From Allopusillimonas sp008369125 (GTDB lineage Bacteria > Pseudomonadota > Gammaproteobacteria > Burkholderiales > Burkholderiaceae_B), in assembly GCF_008369125.1 (NCBI RefSeq), contig NZ_VOAY01000001.1, forward strand, positions 496,001 through 560,000: a DNA stretch of 64,000 bases, given 5' to 3'. The notes beneath the pieces are model-generated. The model ran no database searches, was not told where the DNA came from, and was given only the letters and a program-made list of their open reading frames with translations. This document shows, one piece after another, positions 1 to 8,093 of the stretch (the stretch's first letter is position 1; every line of letters begins with the position of its first letter). Position numbers and translations under genes: made by a program.

Positions 1-504
1 GATCCGGGCCTGCCCTTTGTAGCGGCTTGCAAAGTCGAGCAAAAATTCGCGCACAATATTTTCGATATCGACAGAATCCTGGCGCTGTTTAGCCGATGTT
101 GACGCTGCTGCCGTGCCCGTTTTTAATTGCCCTGAATCGCTGGCCAAGGGCAGCATTGTGGGATCTGCCGGATCGGTCGCCATGACTGCTGCACTTGTCT
201 TTGCTGAACTGATCGTCATCACAGCCGGCGTTGCTTGTGGAGGAGCCTGCACCGTAGTTGCAGCCTCTGTCGCGGCTTGCACTGATTCCTGCGTCATGAC
301 GATTGCCGTGGCTTGCGCTGTTTCCCGGGTCATTACGGTTGCCATTGCTTGTGCTGTTTCCTGCGTCATGACGGATGCCGTTGCCCGTGCCTCTATTCCG
401 CGCACAGTTACTTCCAACGCGGACGCGCCCTGCGGCCAGACCAGACTGCCGGGCATGATGAAGGCTAACGTAATAAAAATAAGGGGTACGGGCAGTTTCT
501 GCAT
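1..504 (-). CDS. flgA: FlgA, flagellar P-ring assembly chaperone (C-terminus cut by window edge)
   Basis: Reads from ATG at 504 to the window edge in frame (168 codons seen). FlgA is the periplasmic chaperone that helps FlgI form the P ring. The product starts with a signal peptide (MQKLPVPLIFITLAF..., Ala-rich cleavage region near residue 28). A stretch reading VREFLLDFASRYKGQARI near residue 150 matches the start of the conserved FlgA/SAF region. Between them lies an unusual Ala/Thr/Met/Gln-rich insert of about 100 residues with tandem repeats. The gene is divergent from flgB, the standard arrangement in betaproteobacteria, where flgMN usually follows flgA. Identification rests on position plus the short conserved stretch, because the main domain is outside the window. 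Confidence 0.85.
   Translation of the reverse strand, partial: MQKLPVPLIFITLAFIMPGSLVWPQGASALEVTVRGIEARATASVMTQETAQAMATVMTRETAQATAIVMTQESVQAATEAATTVQAPPQATPAVMTISSAKTSAAVMATDPADPTMLPLASDSGQLKTGTAAASTSAKQRQDSVDIENIVREFLLDFASRYKGQARI
276..385 (-). repeat. 36-bp tandem repeat inside flgA
   Basis: Three imperfect copies of a 36-bp unit lie in frame in flgA. They encode units of the form VMTQETAQA(x)A(x), for example VMTQETAQAMAT, VMTRETAQATAI and VMTQESVQAATE. The period is a multiple of three, so copy-number change would keep the frame. The repeats form part of a linker between the signal peptide and the conserved FlgA domain. Confidence 0.75.
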
Positions 505-689
505 GCAGGCATTCTATGTATGTCTTGCTGCGGCCTTACGCGAAACTGGCTCGCTATTGACGCTTTGTTTTGTCGATTGCGTTAAGAGGTGGCCCATTAC
601 CATGCTGTCTTTGTGGTGTGGCCTCTGGCTGCTCCACTACATATTGCATGGCCGGCTTGCTGCCGGCATCAGATCAAAGGTAAACGTGC
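505..689. promoter_or_regulatory. Divergent flgA-flgB promoter region
   Basis: This 185-bp gap separates the divergent flgA (minus) and flgB (plus) start codons and must hold both early/middle flagellar promoters. No convincing sigma-28 or sigma-54 match is visible. In relatives this region is typically activated by FlhDC, but no FlhDC box can be defined by eye. An AAAGG Shine-Dalgarno-like element lies at about 676-680, just before flgB. Confidence 0.45.
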
Positions 690-1100
690 ATGACAGACCG
701 CATTGGCGAGGAATTCAGGTTTTATCAAGAGGCCATTAACCTCAGGCAGCGCCGTCAGGAAGTGCTGGCAGCAAACATCGCCAACGCCGACACGCCTCAT
801 TACAAGGCGCGTGATTTTGAATTTTCGCAGGCACTCAAGGCGGCTATGCACCAGCCAAAAGCGGGGCGGCCGGCTACCGAGCTTGCGCTGACATCGGTGC
901 GGCACATTCCGGGTAAAGCGCAAATGCCTGACGTGGCTTCGCTGTTGTACAGACAGCCTCTGCAGCCCAGCCTTGATGGTAATACCGTTGACATGGATAC
1001 AGAGCGCGTGCAGTTCGCTGACAACACCCAACGCTATCAGGCAGACCTTGCGCTGGTTTCAGCGCGCATCAAGTCCATGATGTCTGCACTACAGCAGTAG
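690..1100 (+). CDS. flgB: FlgB, flagellar proximal rod protein
   Basis: 136 aa, normal length for FlgB. The N-terminus carries the rod/hook signature (RRQEVLAANIANADTPHYKARD), and the C-terminus ends in the usual helical segment (YQADLALVSARIKSMMSAL). FlgB forms the first rod segment above the MS ring and is exported by the flagellar type III apparatus without a cleaved signal. It is the first gene of a long plus-strand operon; flgC starts 28 bp downstream. The start at 690 gives the expected N-terminus. Confidence 0.97.
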   Translation: MTDRIGEEFRFYQEAINLRQRRQEVLAANIANADTPHYKARDFEFSQALKAAMHQPKAGRPATELALTSVRHIPGKAQMPDVASLLYRQPLQPSLDGNTVDMDTERVQFADNTQRYQADLALVSARIKSMMSALQQ

Positions 1101-1128
1101 ACCGCGCCACGGCTACCGGAGAAAACCT

Positions 1129-1545
1129 ATGAGTACATTCAGTATTTTTGATATTGCTGGCTCAGCGCTGTCAGCGCAGTCGCAACGAATGAATGTGACG
1201 GCGAGCAACCTCGCCAATGCCGATAGCGTAATCGGCCCGAACGGTCAGCCCTACAAGGCCCGTCAAGTGGTGTTCCAGATGAGGCCTGTTTCAGACCAAC
1301 GTGACGCTAATGCGGTCGGAGGCGTGAACGTTGTGGCGGTAGTGGAAAGCACCGCGCCGCCGCGCATGCGTTATGACCCGCACAACCCGCTGGCCGACGC
1401 CAATGGCTACGTCACCATGCCTAATGTCGACGTGGTCGCTGAAACCGTGAATATGATTTCAGCATCCCGGTCTTATCAGGCCAATGTAGAAGTCATCAAT
1501 ACAGCCAAAAGCCTGATGGCTCGTACGCTGTCGATTGGTCAGTAA
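1129..1545 (+). CDS. flgC: FlgC, flagellar proximal rod protein
   Basis: 138 aa. The N-terminal rod motif is SALSAQSQRMNVTASNLANADS. The C-terminal motif (PNVDVVAETVNMISASRSYQANVEVINTAKSLM) is the conserved axial helix that packs in the rod core. A GGAGA Shine-Dalgarno sits just upstream of the ATG. It lies directly after flgB and, with FlgB and FlgF, builds the proximal rod. Length and both terminal helices are typical, and nothing is missing. Confidence 0.97.
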   Translation: MSTFSIFDIAGSALSAQSQRMNVTASNLANADSVIGPNGQPYKARQVVFQMRPVSDQRDANAVGGVNVVAVVESTAPPRMRYDPHNPLADANGYVTMPNVDVVAETVNMISASRSYQANVEVINTAKSLMARTLSIGQ

Positions 1546-1579
1546 CAAGCATGACTTTATTGACGTCAAAGGACGCCCC

Positions 1580-2254
1580 ATGACAGCGATCACCAACTCA
1601 GGCGGCCTGGTCAGGCATGCGAGCAGCGCCTCCAGCAGCAGCCTTATTAAAGAAACAGAGAACCGGTTTTTGACGCTGCTTGTCACGCAGATGCGTAACC
1701 AGGATCCGCTCAACCCCATGGACAATGCCCAGGTCACTTCGCAGATGGCGCAGCTGTCTACGGTGACAGGTATTAATCAGCTTAACCAGACATTGCTGGC
1801 GCTGTCCGGTCAGATGGACTTGTCGCAGTCCATGCAAGCGGCCAACCTTATTGGAAAGCAAGTGCTGGTACCTGGGAGCCGGGTGGCATTGGGCGGTGAG
1901 GAGCAAGCACGCGAGGCCACGCCGTTTGGTGTTGATCTGATTTCGCCCGCCGCTAGCGTCATTGTTACCGTTTTAAACAGTGCTGGCACGCCTGTGCGCG
2001 CCATCGATATGGGCACACTGGACGCCGGCGTGTACTCGCTTGGCTGGGATGGCTCGGGTGACGACGGTACGCCACTGGACAGTGGTGCTTACCGCATCGA
2101 AGTGACAGCCACTCACGAAGACGGCAGCCGTGTGCCTGCCCAGGTGCTGACCTCGGGCACGGTGTCGAGCGTAGCGTATTCGTCAGCCGGACTGCAGATG
2201 GAGCTTGGCCTGGCAGGCAATTATTCATTGCGGGATATCCGCAAAATTCTTTAG
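1580..2254 (+). CDS. flgD: FlgD, hook-cap assembly protein
   Basis: 224 aa from ATG 1580. An upstream in-frame GTG at 1535 overlaps flgC and has no ribosome site; the chosen ATG follows AAAGGA. The N-terminal export/cap region contains FLTLLVTQMRNQDPLNPMDNAQVTSQ, the FlgD signature. The C-terminal half has the FLG-Ig/tudor-like fold sequence (DLISPAASVIVTVLNSAGTPV ... LGWDGSGDDGTPLDSGAYRI). FlgD caps the growing hook and is later replaced by FlgK. It lies between flgC and flgE as in nearly all flagellar operons. Confidence 0.96.
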   Translation: MTAITNSGGLVRHASSASSSSLIKETENRFLTLLVTQMRNQDPLNPMDNAQVTSQMAQLSTVTGINQLNQTLLALSGQMDLSQSMQAANLIGKQVLVPGSRVALGGEEQAREATPFGVDLISPAASVIVTVLNSAGTPVRAIDMGTLDAGVYSLGWDGSGDDGTPLDSGAYRIEVTATHEDGSRVPAQVLTSGTVSSVAYSSAGLQMELGLAGNYSLRDIRKIL

Positions 2255-2306
2255 CGTGCATCGTGCGCCTTACGCATTTAACTTCGCATACTTATCAGGA
2301 ACCATC

Positions 2307-3527
2307 ATGGGATTTGGACAAGGCCTTAGCGGCCTGAACGCAGCGGCGCAATCGCTGGACGTTATCGGCAATAACATCGCAAACTCCGGAACCGTGGGTT
2401 TCAAGGCGGGCAGTGCCAGCTTTGCAGACGTTTATGCCAACTCGCGCGTTGGTCTGGGCACTCAGCTAGCCAGTGTCAACCAACGCTTTAGTGTGGGTAC
2501 GATATCCAGCACGGGCAATCAGTTTGATATGGCGATAGACGGTGCATCCGGGTTTTTCAGGGTGGAAGACTCGTCTGGTTCAGTGCTGTATACACGCAAT
2601 GGCCAGTTTCTGGCGGACAAAGACAATTACATTGTTAACGCACAAGGGCAGCGGCTTACCGGCTACATCGGTACCAGCCTGACGCCCGAGCCGGTTATGG
2701 TTCCGGTGGGCAACCTACAGCCTGCAGCCACAACAAACATCAAGTCTACGCTTAACCTCGATGCCCGGGCAGACGTGGTGGCTGCCAACGTTGATTTTGA
2801 CCCAGCCAACGCTGCCAGCTATACAAACAGCTTTCCCATTACGGTCTACGATTCGCTGGGCAACCCGCATCAGCTCACCCAGTATTTCGTAAAGCGCGAT
2901 GGTACGGCAGGCGTGGCCAGTAACTGGGATGTGTACTATCGCTTTGATGGCAATGTGCTGCCCGACCCTCATGGCGATAACAACCCCATTGCACTCAGCT
3001 TTGATGCAGCGGGCCGTCTTACCGCGCCCGCCGACAGGGTAGGCCTAATCATCGGAGGCATTGGGGGCGCCAATTCGCCTGCGGCCCCACTGGATTTTGC
3101 CATTGACTACGCCAATTCAACCCAGTTTGGTGGCCAGTTTACCTACAGTTTTGGTCAAGATGGCTACCCCACCGGTGAGTACGCCAGCATGTCGGTGGCC
3201 AGCGATGGTGCAATAGTGGCCAGCTACACCAATGGCGAGACGCGTGCTGTTGGCAGGCTGGTGCTGGCCAATTTTGCCAACCTGCAGGGCTTGAAGCCTG
3301 TAGGCGGCAATGCCTGGGCCGAAACGTCAGAATCAGGCCAGCCTGTGCTGGGTACGCCCGGTTCCAACGGTATGGCCGCCATCAAGGGCCAGGCCGTGGA
3401 AGACTCCAATGTCGACATGAGCCAGGAACTGGTCAACATGATTATTGCCCAGCGTACTTATCAGGCCAATGCGCAAACCATACAGACTCAAGATCAGGTT
3501 TTGCAGACCCTGATCAACATGCGCTAG
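2307..3527 (+). CDS. flgE: FlgE, flagellar hook protein
   Basis: 406 aa from ATG 2307, preceded by ATCAGGA. The longer open frame from 2205 overlaps flgD and is not used. The N-terminus MGFGQGLSGLNAAAQSLDVIGNNIANSGTVGFKAG and the C-terminus SNVDMSQELVNMIIAQRTYQANAQTIQTQDQVL are the two conserved D0/D1 helices. The central variable domain forms the outer hook surface. About 120 copies build the universal joint between rod and filament. Length is ordinary for a betaproteobacterial FlgE. Confidence 0.97.
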   Translation: MGFGQGLSGLNAAAQSLDVIGNNIANSGTVGFKAGSASFADVYANSRVGLGTQLASVNQRFSVGTISSTGNQFDMAIDGASGFFRVEDSSGSVLYTRNGQFLADKDNYIVNAQGQRLTGYIGTSLTPEPVMVPVGNLQPAATTNIKSTLNLDARADVVAANVDFDPANAASYTNSFPITVYDSLGNPHQLTQYFVKRDGTAGVASNWDVYYRFDGNVLPDPHGDNNPIALSFDAAGRLTAPADRVGLIIGGIGGANSPAAPLDFAIDYANSTQFGGQFTYSFGQDGYPTGEYASMSVASDGAIVASYTNGETRAVGRLVLANFANLQGLKPVGGNAWAETSESGQPVLGTPGSNGMAAIKGQAVEDSNVDMSQELVNMIIAQRTYQANAQTIQTQDQVLQTLINMR

Positions 3528-3537
3528 AACATAAAAC

Positions 3538-4281
3538 ATGGACCGTCTCATCTATACCGCAGCCGGTGGGGCTGCGCGCATACTGGAACAGCAGTCTGTT
3601 ATCAGCAATAACCTGGCCAACTTGAGTACCGCAGGCTTTCGCGAGCAGGTGGCTATTTATCGTGCCGTGCCTGTCGAGGGCCCGCCCGGTTTGCCCACAC
3701 GTGTTGCCACCGTCACGTCAACGCCTGGCAGCAACATGCGTCAAGGCGTCATGATGGAGACGGGGCGTGCACTTGATGCTGCTATTACCGGAGAGGGCTG
3801 GTTCAGCGTTCAAACCCCAGAAGGTGAAGCCTACACACGTTCGGGCGAATTTGCCGTGAGTGCCGAGGGCGTGCTGGTTAGCCGTCAGGGTTTGCCCGTG
3901 CTCTCCGACGACGGCATGCCTATTGAGATTCCTGATCGTGCATCCATCAGCATTTCGGGAAATGGCCAGATAACGGCCTTGGGTGCGGGCGACAGGCCGG
4001 ATGCGCTTCAGGCGTTGGGAAGACTAAAACTGGTTAACCCACCTGTCGATGGGCTTGAGCGCGGTGACGATGGTTTGTTCAGATTGACGGGCGGGGCCGT
4101 TGCCCAGGCTGATCCTCAAGTGCGCATGGTGGCGGGCTTTGTCGAAAAAAGCAATGTCAATGCAGCTGAAGCCATGGTTGCAATGATCGCCAATGCGCGC
4201 CAGTTTGAAATGCAGATGAAGCTTATCCAGGATGCCAGCAGCAACGCCGAGCATGCCAACTCTATTTTGTCTGTTTCGTGA
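3538..4281 (+). CDS. flgF: FlgF, flagellar proximal rod protein
   Basis: 247 aa. Starts MDRLIYTAAGGAARILEQQSVISNNLANLSTAGFREQ and ends with the axial helix (KSNVNAAEAMVAMIANARQFEMQMKLIQDA). This is the FlgF type, which starts with the conserved 'MDrlIYtA' segment. It begins 10 bp after flgE and belongs to the flgBCDEFGHIJ operon. It forms part of the rod with FlgB, FlgC and FlgG. Confidence 0.96.
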   Translation: MDRLIYTAAGGAARILEQQSVISNNLANLSTAGFREQVAIYRAVPVEGPPGLPTRVATVTSTPGSNMRQGVMMETGRALDAAITGEGWFSVQTPEGEAYTRSGEFAVSAEGVLVSRQGLPVLSDDGMPIEIPDRASISISGNGQITALGAGDRPDALQALGRLKLVNPPVDGLERGDDGLFRLTGGAVAQADPQVRMVAGFVEKSNVNAAEAMVAMIANARQFEMQMKLIQDASSNAEHANSILSVS

Positions 4282-4333
4282 TGGGTGTTTTTGAATCTTT
4301 ATCAGTGCGCTTGACGCGCAGCAAGGAAAACCA

Positions 4334-5119
4334 ATGATTCGTTCTCTCTGGATCGCCAAGACAGGCCTGGAATCGCAGCAGACCAATATGGATGTGATTT
4401 CCAACAACCTGGCCAACGTCAACACCACAGGTTTTAAGCGGAGTCGGGCAGTTTTTGAAGACCTTATGTACCAAACCCTGAGGCAGCCAGGCGCGCAAGT
4501 TGGTGCGGGCAATCAGCTTCCATCAGGCTTGCAGATAGGCACGGGTGTACGTACTGTGGCCACAGAGCGCATACACACACAGGGCAATCTGAAAGAAACG
4601 GGAAATAGCCTCGATATTTCCATACAAGGGCAAGGCTTTCTGCAGGTTGAAATGCCCGACGGTACCTTTGCATATACCCGTGATGGCAGTCTTCAGGTTG
4701 ATCAGAATGGGCAATTGGTGACGGCAGGCGGTTACCCCGTGCAGCCACCGGTCAATATTCCTGAGAACGCGCTGTCCATTACGATTGCACGTGACGGTAC
4801 GGTGTCGGTTACCCAGCCGGGTGCGACGGGCGTCAATGTGCAGGTCGGCCAGCTTGAGTTAAGTACCTTTGTTAACCCGTCGGGGCTGCAAAGTGCAGGC
4901 GAAAATTTGTATGTAGAAACAGATGCATCGGGGCCCGCCAACTTTGCCCAACCAGGGCTCGATGGTGCAGGCCTGGTGCTGCAGCAGTTTACCGAGACGT
5001 CCAATGTGAACGTGGCCGAAGAACTGGTCAATATGATTACAACGCAGCGGGCTTACGAGATGAACAGCAAGGCAATCCAGACGTCTGACCAGATGCTGGC
5101 ACGCCTGACTCAGCTTTGA
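4334..5119 (+). CDS. flgG: FlgG, flagellar distal rod protein
   Basis: 261 aa, the near-invariant FlgG length. N-terminus MIRSLWIAKTGLESQQTNMDVISNNLANVNTTGFKR and C-terminus TSNVNVAEELVNMITTQRAYEMNSKAIQTSDQMLARL are textbook FlgG. A strong AAGGA Shine-Dalgarno precedes the ATG. FlgG forms the distal rod that passes through the P and L rings encoded just downstream (flgH, flgI). Confidence 0.98.
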   Translation: MIRSLWIAKTGLESQQTNMDVISNNLANVNTTGFKRSRAVFEDLMYQTLRQPGAQVGAGNQLPSGLQIGTGVRTVATERIHTQGNLKETGNSLDISIQGQGFLQVEMPDGTFAYTRDGSLQVDQNGQLVTAGGYPVQPPVNIPENALSITIARDGTVSVTQPGATGVNVQVGQLELSTFVNPSGLQSAGENLYVETDASGPANFAQPGLDGAGLVLQQFTETSNVNVAEELVNMITTQRAYEMNSKAIQTSDQMLARLTQL

Positions 5120-5121
5120 TC

Positions 5122-5775
5122 ATGTTTGTTCGCGTTTTGCGTTACCCCGTCTGCGTGCTTGTGGCGGCACTTCAGGGCTGCGCCATGATACCGCCCGAGC
5201 CTGTGGTTATTGGGCCGCTCACGGCACCGCCTGCGCCTTCCGCTGTATCGCCGACTGCAGAAACCAATGGCGCCATCTACCAGCCCACGGCTTATGGCAA
5301 TTACCCCTTGTTCGAAGATCGTCGTCCCCGCAACGTGGGTGATATCGTGACTGTGCTGATACAAGAAAAAACCAATGCGGCCAAAAGCGTCAAGACATCG
5401 ACGGGGCGAAATGCCAGCGCGGGTTTCGAAGCCAGCTTGGTGCCCGGCTTTTTGTCAGATGCCTTGAACGCCAACCAAAACCTCGATATGGGTGGCAAGA
5501 CTGCGCTCGAAGGTAAAGGCGCCACCAGTGCCAACAACATGTTCGCGGGTACGCTGACCACCACGGTGGTGGGTGTGTTGCCCAATGGCAATCTGCAGAT
5601 TGCCGGTGATAAACAGATTGCTATCAACCGGGGTAGCGAGCACATCCGGTTTTCAGGCGTGGTCGACCCGCGATCCGTAACGGGTTCAAACACGGTGCTG
5701 TCCACTCAGGTCGCTGACGCCCGAATTGAATTTCGCAGCAAAGGCACCATGGATGAAGTTCAGACCATGGGCTGA
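5122..5775 (+). CDS. flgH: FlgH, flagellar L-ring lipoprotein
   Basis: 217 aa from ATG 5122; an in-frame TTG at 5116 overlaps the flgG stop. The N-terminus is a lipoprotein signal with lipobox LQGC near residue 20. The mature protein carries conserved FlgH segments (PLFEDRRPRNVGDIVTVLI, NGNLQIAGDKQIAINRGSEHIRFSGVVDP). FlgH is acylated and forms the outer-membrane L-ring bushing. It is essentially fused head to tail with flgG, with two bases between, so it is probably translationally coupled. Confidence 0.96.
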   Translation: MFVRVLRYPVCVLVAALQGCAMIPPEPVVIGPLTAPPAPSAVSPTAETNGAIYQPTAYGNYPLFEDRRPRNVGDIVTVLIQEKTNAAKSVKTSTGRNASAGFEASLVPGFLSDALNANQNLDMGGKTALEGKGATSANNMFAGTLTTTVVGVLPNGNLQIAGDKQIAINRGSEHIRFSGVVDPRSVTGSNTVLSTQVADARIEFRSKGTMDEVQTMG

Positions 5776-5830
5776 CTGCAGCGGTTTTTTCTGAATGTTT
5801 CACCCTTCTGAAATGGGGCCGAGGTTCTCT

Positions 5831-6958
5831 ATGTTTGTAATGTACAGGCCTGGCTTGCGGTGTCTGAATTGGGCAGTGGCAGTACTGTGTCTGTTCATCA
5901 GCAGCATGACGCATGCTGAGCGCATCAAGGATCTCGCTTCCATACAAGGGGTGAGAGGCAACCCGCTTATTGGTTATGGTTTGGTTGTAGGCCTGGACGG
6001 CAGCGGCGACCAGATGCGACAGACTCCGTTCACGCAGCAAAGCCTGACCAATATGCTTGCCCAACTGGGCGTAACGGTGCCACAGGGCACCAATATGCAA
6101 GTTAAAAATGTGGCCGCTGTCATGGTCACAGCAACGCTGCCCGCGTTTTCACGCCCGGGGCAAAGTGTAGATGCGGTGGTGTCGTCAATGGGAAACGCCA
6201 AGAGTCTGCGTGGCGGTACGTTACTGATGACCCCGCTAAAGGGTGTCAATGGGCAGGTGTACGCCATGGCTCAGGGCAACCTGCTTGTCGGCGGAGCCAG
6301 CGCCCAGGCAAGGGGCTCCAGCGTGCAGATTAACCAGCTTAACGGCGGCATTATCCCCGGGGGCGCCATCGTCGAGCGCAGCGTGCCCACGGTTTATGCA
6401 CGCGACGGCATCATCAATCTGGAGTTCAACACCACTGATTTTGGCGCAGTACAGAGTGCCGTCGCGGCGCTCAACCGACAGTTTGGTGCCAACACAGCCC
6501 AGGCGCTGGACGCACGCGTAGTCAGGGTCAAAGGGCCTGTTGATCCAGCGGCGCAGTCGTTGTTTATTTCTCGTGTTGAGAATCTTGAGGTCAAGCTTCC
6601 TGCTGCCAGGGCCCGCGTGGTGATTAACGCGCGTACCGGCTCGGTGGTGATGAATCGCAGTGTCACCATTGATGAGGCTGCCATTGCCTATGGAAATCTG
6701 TCGGTGGTCATTAGCCGTGATACCCAGGTCAGCCAGCCCGATACCCCGCTGGCCGGCGGTCAAACTGTGGTTGCCGAGAGCACGCAGATCGAAATGCGCA
6801 ATGAGGCCGGAAGCCTGCAAAGGGTCAATACCAGCGCCAATCTGGCTGATGTCGTACGTGCGCTGAATTCATTGGGCGCGACCCCCCAAGATTTGTTATC
6901 CATTCTGCAGAACCTCAAGAGTGCGGGTGCGTTGCGGGCCGATCTTGAGGTGATTTAA
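5831..6958 (+). CDS. flgI: FlgI, flagellar P-ring protein
   Basis: 375 aa from ATG 5831, chosen because GAGG lies six bases upstream. In-frame ATGs at 5795 and 5813 give an atypical leader. The signal peptide ends about residue 29 (SSMTHA), followed by the invariant ERIKDLASIQGVRGNPLIGYGLVVGLDGSGD. The C-terminal segment (NTSANLADVVRALNSLGATPQDLLSILQNLKSAGAL) is typical. FlgI is secreted by Sec and forms the periplasmic P ring with help from FlgA, encoded at the other end of this cluster. Confidence 0.96.
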   Translation: MFVMYRPGLRCLNWAVAVLCLFISSMTHAERIKDLASIQGVRGNPLIGYGLVVGLDGSGDQMRQTPFTQQSLTNMLAQLGVTVPQGTNMQVKNVAAVMVTATLPAFSRPGQSVDAVVSSMGNAKSLRGGTLLMTPLKGVNGQVYAMAQGNLLVGGASAQARGSSVQINQLNGGIIPGGAIVERSVPTVYARDGIINLEFNTTDFGAVQSAVAALNRQFGANTAQALDARVVRVKGPVDPAAQSLFISRVENLEVKLPAARARVVINARTGSVVMNRSVTIDEAAIAYGNLSVVISRDTQVSQPDTPLAGGQTVVAESTQIEMRNEAGSLQRVNTSANLADVVRALNSLGATPQDLLSILQNLKSAGALRADLEVI

Positions 6959-6968
6959 AGGCGGCATC

Positions 6969-7949
6969 ATGAAAATTGTGCATTACATACCGCGTCCTGA
7001 TGATGGCCAGGCAACTGTGTTCGACTTTAACGGGCTTAGTCGTCTGAAGGCCGATGTAGCCGGTACCGGGTCTGTTGATAGACACACGGAAGTAGCCCGG
7101 CAGTTCGAGGCGTTGTTTATTCAGCAGATGCTGAAACAGGCACGGCAGACTGGCCTGAGTGCGACGATTCTTGACAGCGCGCACATACGCATGGCGCAAA
7201 GCCTGAACGATGAACAACTGGCTTTGCAGCTTGCCACGCCCGGCATAGGTCTGGCTCAGGCCTTGCTGGATCAAATACGCGCTCCAGGCGGAATCGGGCA
7301 GGCGTTCGCAGGCACGCAGGCACAAGCAGTTCAAACACCTGAAATCGCCGTTTCGCGTCCAGCCGGTACTCGCCCTGCGGTTCAACAGGAACGTGTGTTT
7401 GATGCACCCTCCATTTCTGCACTGCTCGCCAAATTCTCAAGACGACCTGGCGTGGAAGATGTTGTCTCTGCAGTTAAGGGCGCGCCGGGCCACATCCAGG
7501 AGTTTGTATCGAAAATGGCAGAGGCCGCGAGGGTGGCGGCGTCCGAAAGCGGCGTGCCAGCTCGCCTGATTTTGAGCCAGGCAGCACTTGAGTCTGGCTG
7601 GGGCCGCAAAGAAATACGCGCTGCCGATGGCACGCCCAGCTTTAATTTGTTCGGCATCAAGGCTGGCCGCAGTTGGCAGGGCAAGGTGGTAAATATTCTT
7701 ACAACCGAATTTGAGAACGGCGTGCCGCGCAAAGTAATGCAAGCGTTTCGGGCATATGGTTCTTACACAGAGTCGTTTGCTGATTATGCCCGCCTGCTTG
7801 GCAACAACAGCCGCTACAGCGGTGTGCGTGAGGCCTTGACCGCCGAGGAAGCAGCACGTCATATGCAGGCCGCCGGGTATGCAACCGACCCGGCTTATGC
7901 CCAAAAACTGATCGCCATCATGCGGTATCTCGGCAATGGGCGCGGCTGA
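6969..7949 (+). CDS. flgJ: FlgJ, rod assembly scaffold with peptidoglycan hydrolase domain
   Basis: 326 aa with two domains. Residues about 35-105 form the rod-binding domain (VARQFEALFIQQMLKQARQTGL). Residues about 165-320 form a GH73-type glucosaminidase/muramidase domain, with the probable catalytic Glu in AALESGWG and a Tyr-rich C-terminal part. This is the dual-domain FlgJ of beta- and gammaproteobacteria. It scaffolds the rod and digests peptidoglycan so the rod can cross. GGCGG precedes the ATG. It is the last gene before a promoter for flgK, so it likely ends the early operon. Confidence 0.96.
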   Translation: MKIVHYIPRPDDGQATVFDFNGLSRLKADVAGTGSVDRHTEVARQFEALFIQQMLKQARQTGLSATILDSAHIRMAQSLNDEQLALQLATPGIGLAQALLDQIRAPGGIGQAFAGTQAQAVQTPEIAVSRPAGTRPAVQQERVFDAPSISALLAKFSRRPGVEDVVSAVKGAPGHIQEFVSKMAEAARVAASESGVPARLILSQAALESGWGRKEIRAADGTPSFNLFGIKAGRSWQGKVVNILTTEFENGVPRKVMQAFRAYGSYTESFADYARLLGNNSRYSGVREALTAEEAARHMQAAGYATDPAYAQKLIAIMRYLGNGRG

Positions 7950-8030
7950 GCAGTGGCAGTGTTTCTGCCCGGAAGAGGCTGCAGCCACGGTCTTTGAGCG
8001 GTGCAGCCTGGCAGGCGGCGCATCAGATAC

Positions 8031-8057
8031 TAAATATTCAAGGGGGATGTCCGTTAA
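8031..8057 (+). promoter_or_regulatory. Sigma-28 (FliA) promoter for flgKL-mcp
   Basis: TAAA at 8031-8034 is followed after exactly 15 bases by TCCGTTAA (8050-8057). The flagellar sigma-28 consensus is TAAA-N15-GCCGATAA, so the -35 core and spacing are exact and six of eight -10 bases match. The flgK ATG lies 37 bp downstream. The same architecture occurs before fliD and fliC in this window, which supports the call. Confidence 0.75.
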
Positions 8058-8093
8058 TACATTATTAATCAGACAACAGAGGGCGGTGTTTCA

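Noticed and set aside
505..689. Sigma-54 promoter for flgB
   Set aside because: No GG/GC pair with the required -24/-12 spacing could be found; relatives use FlhDC-type control.
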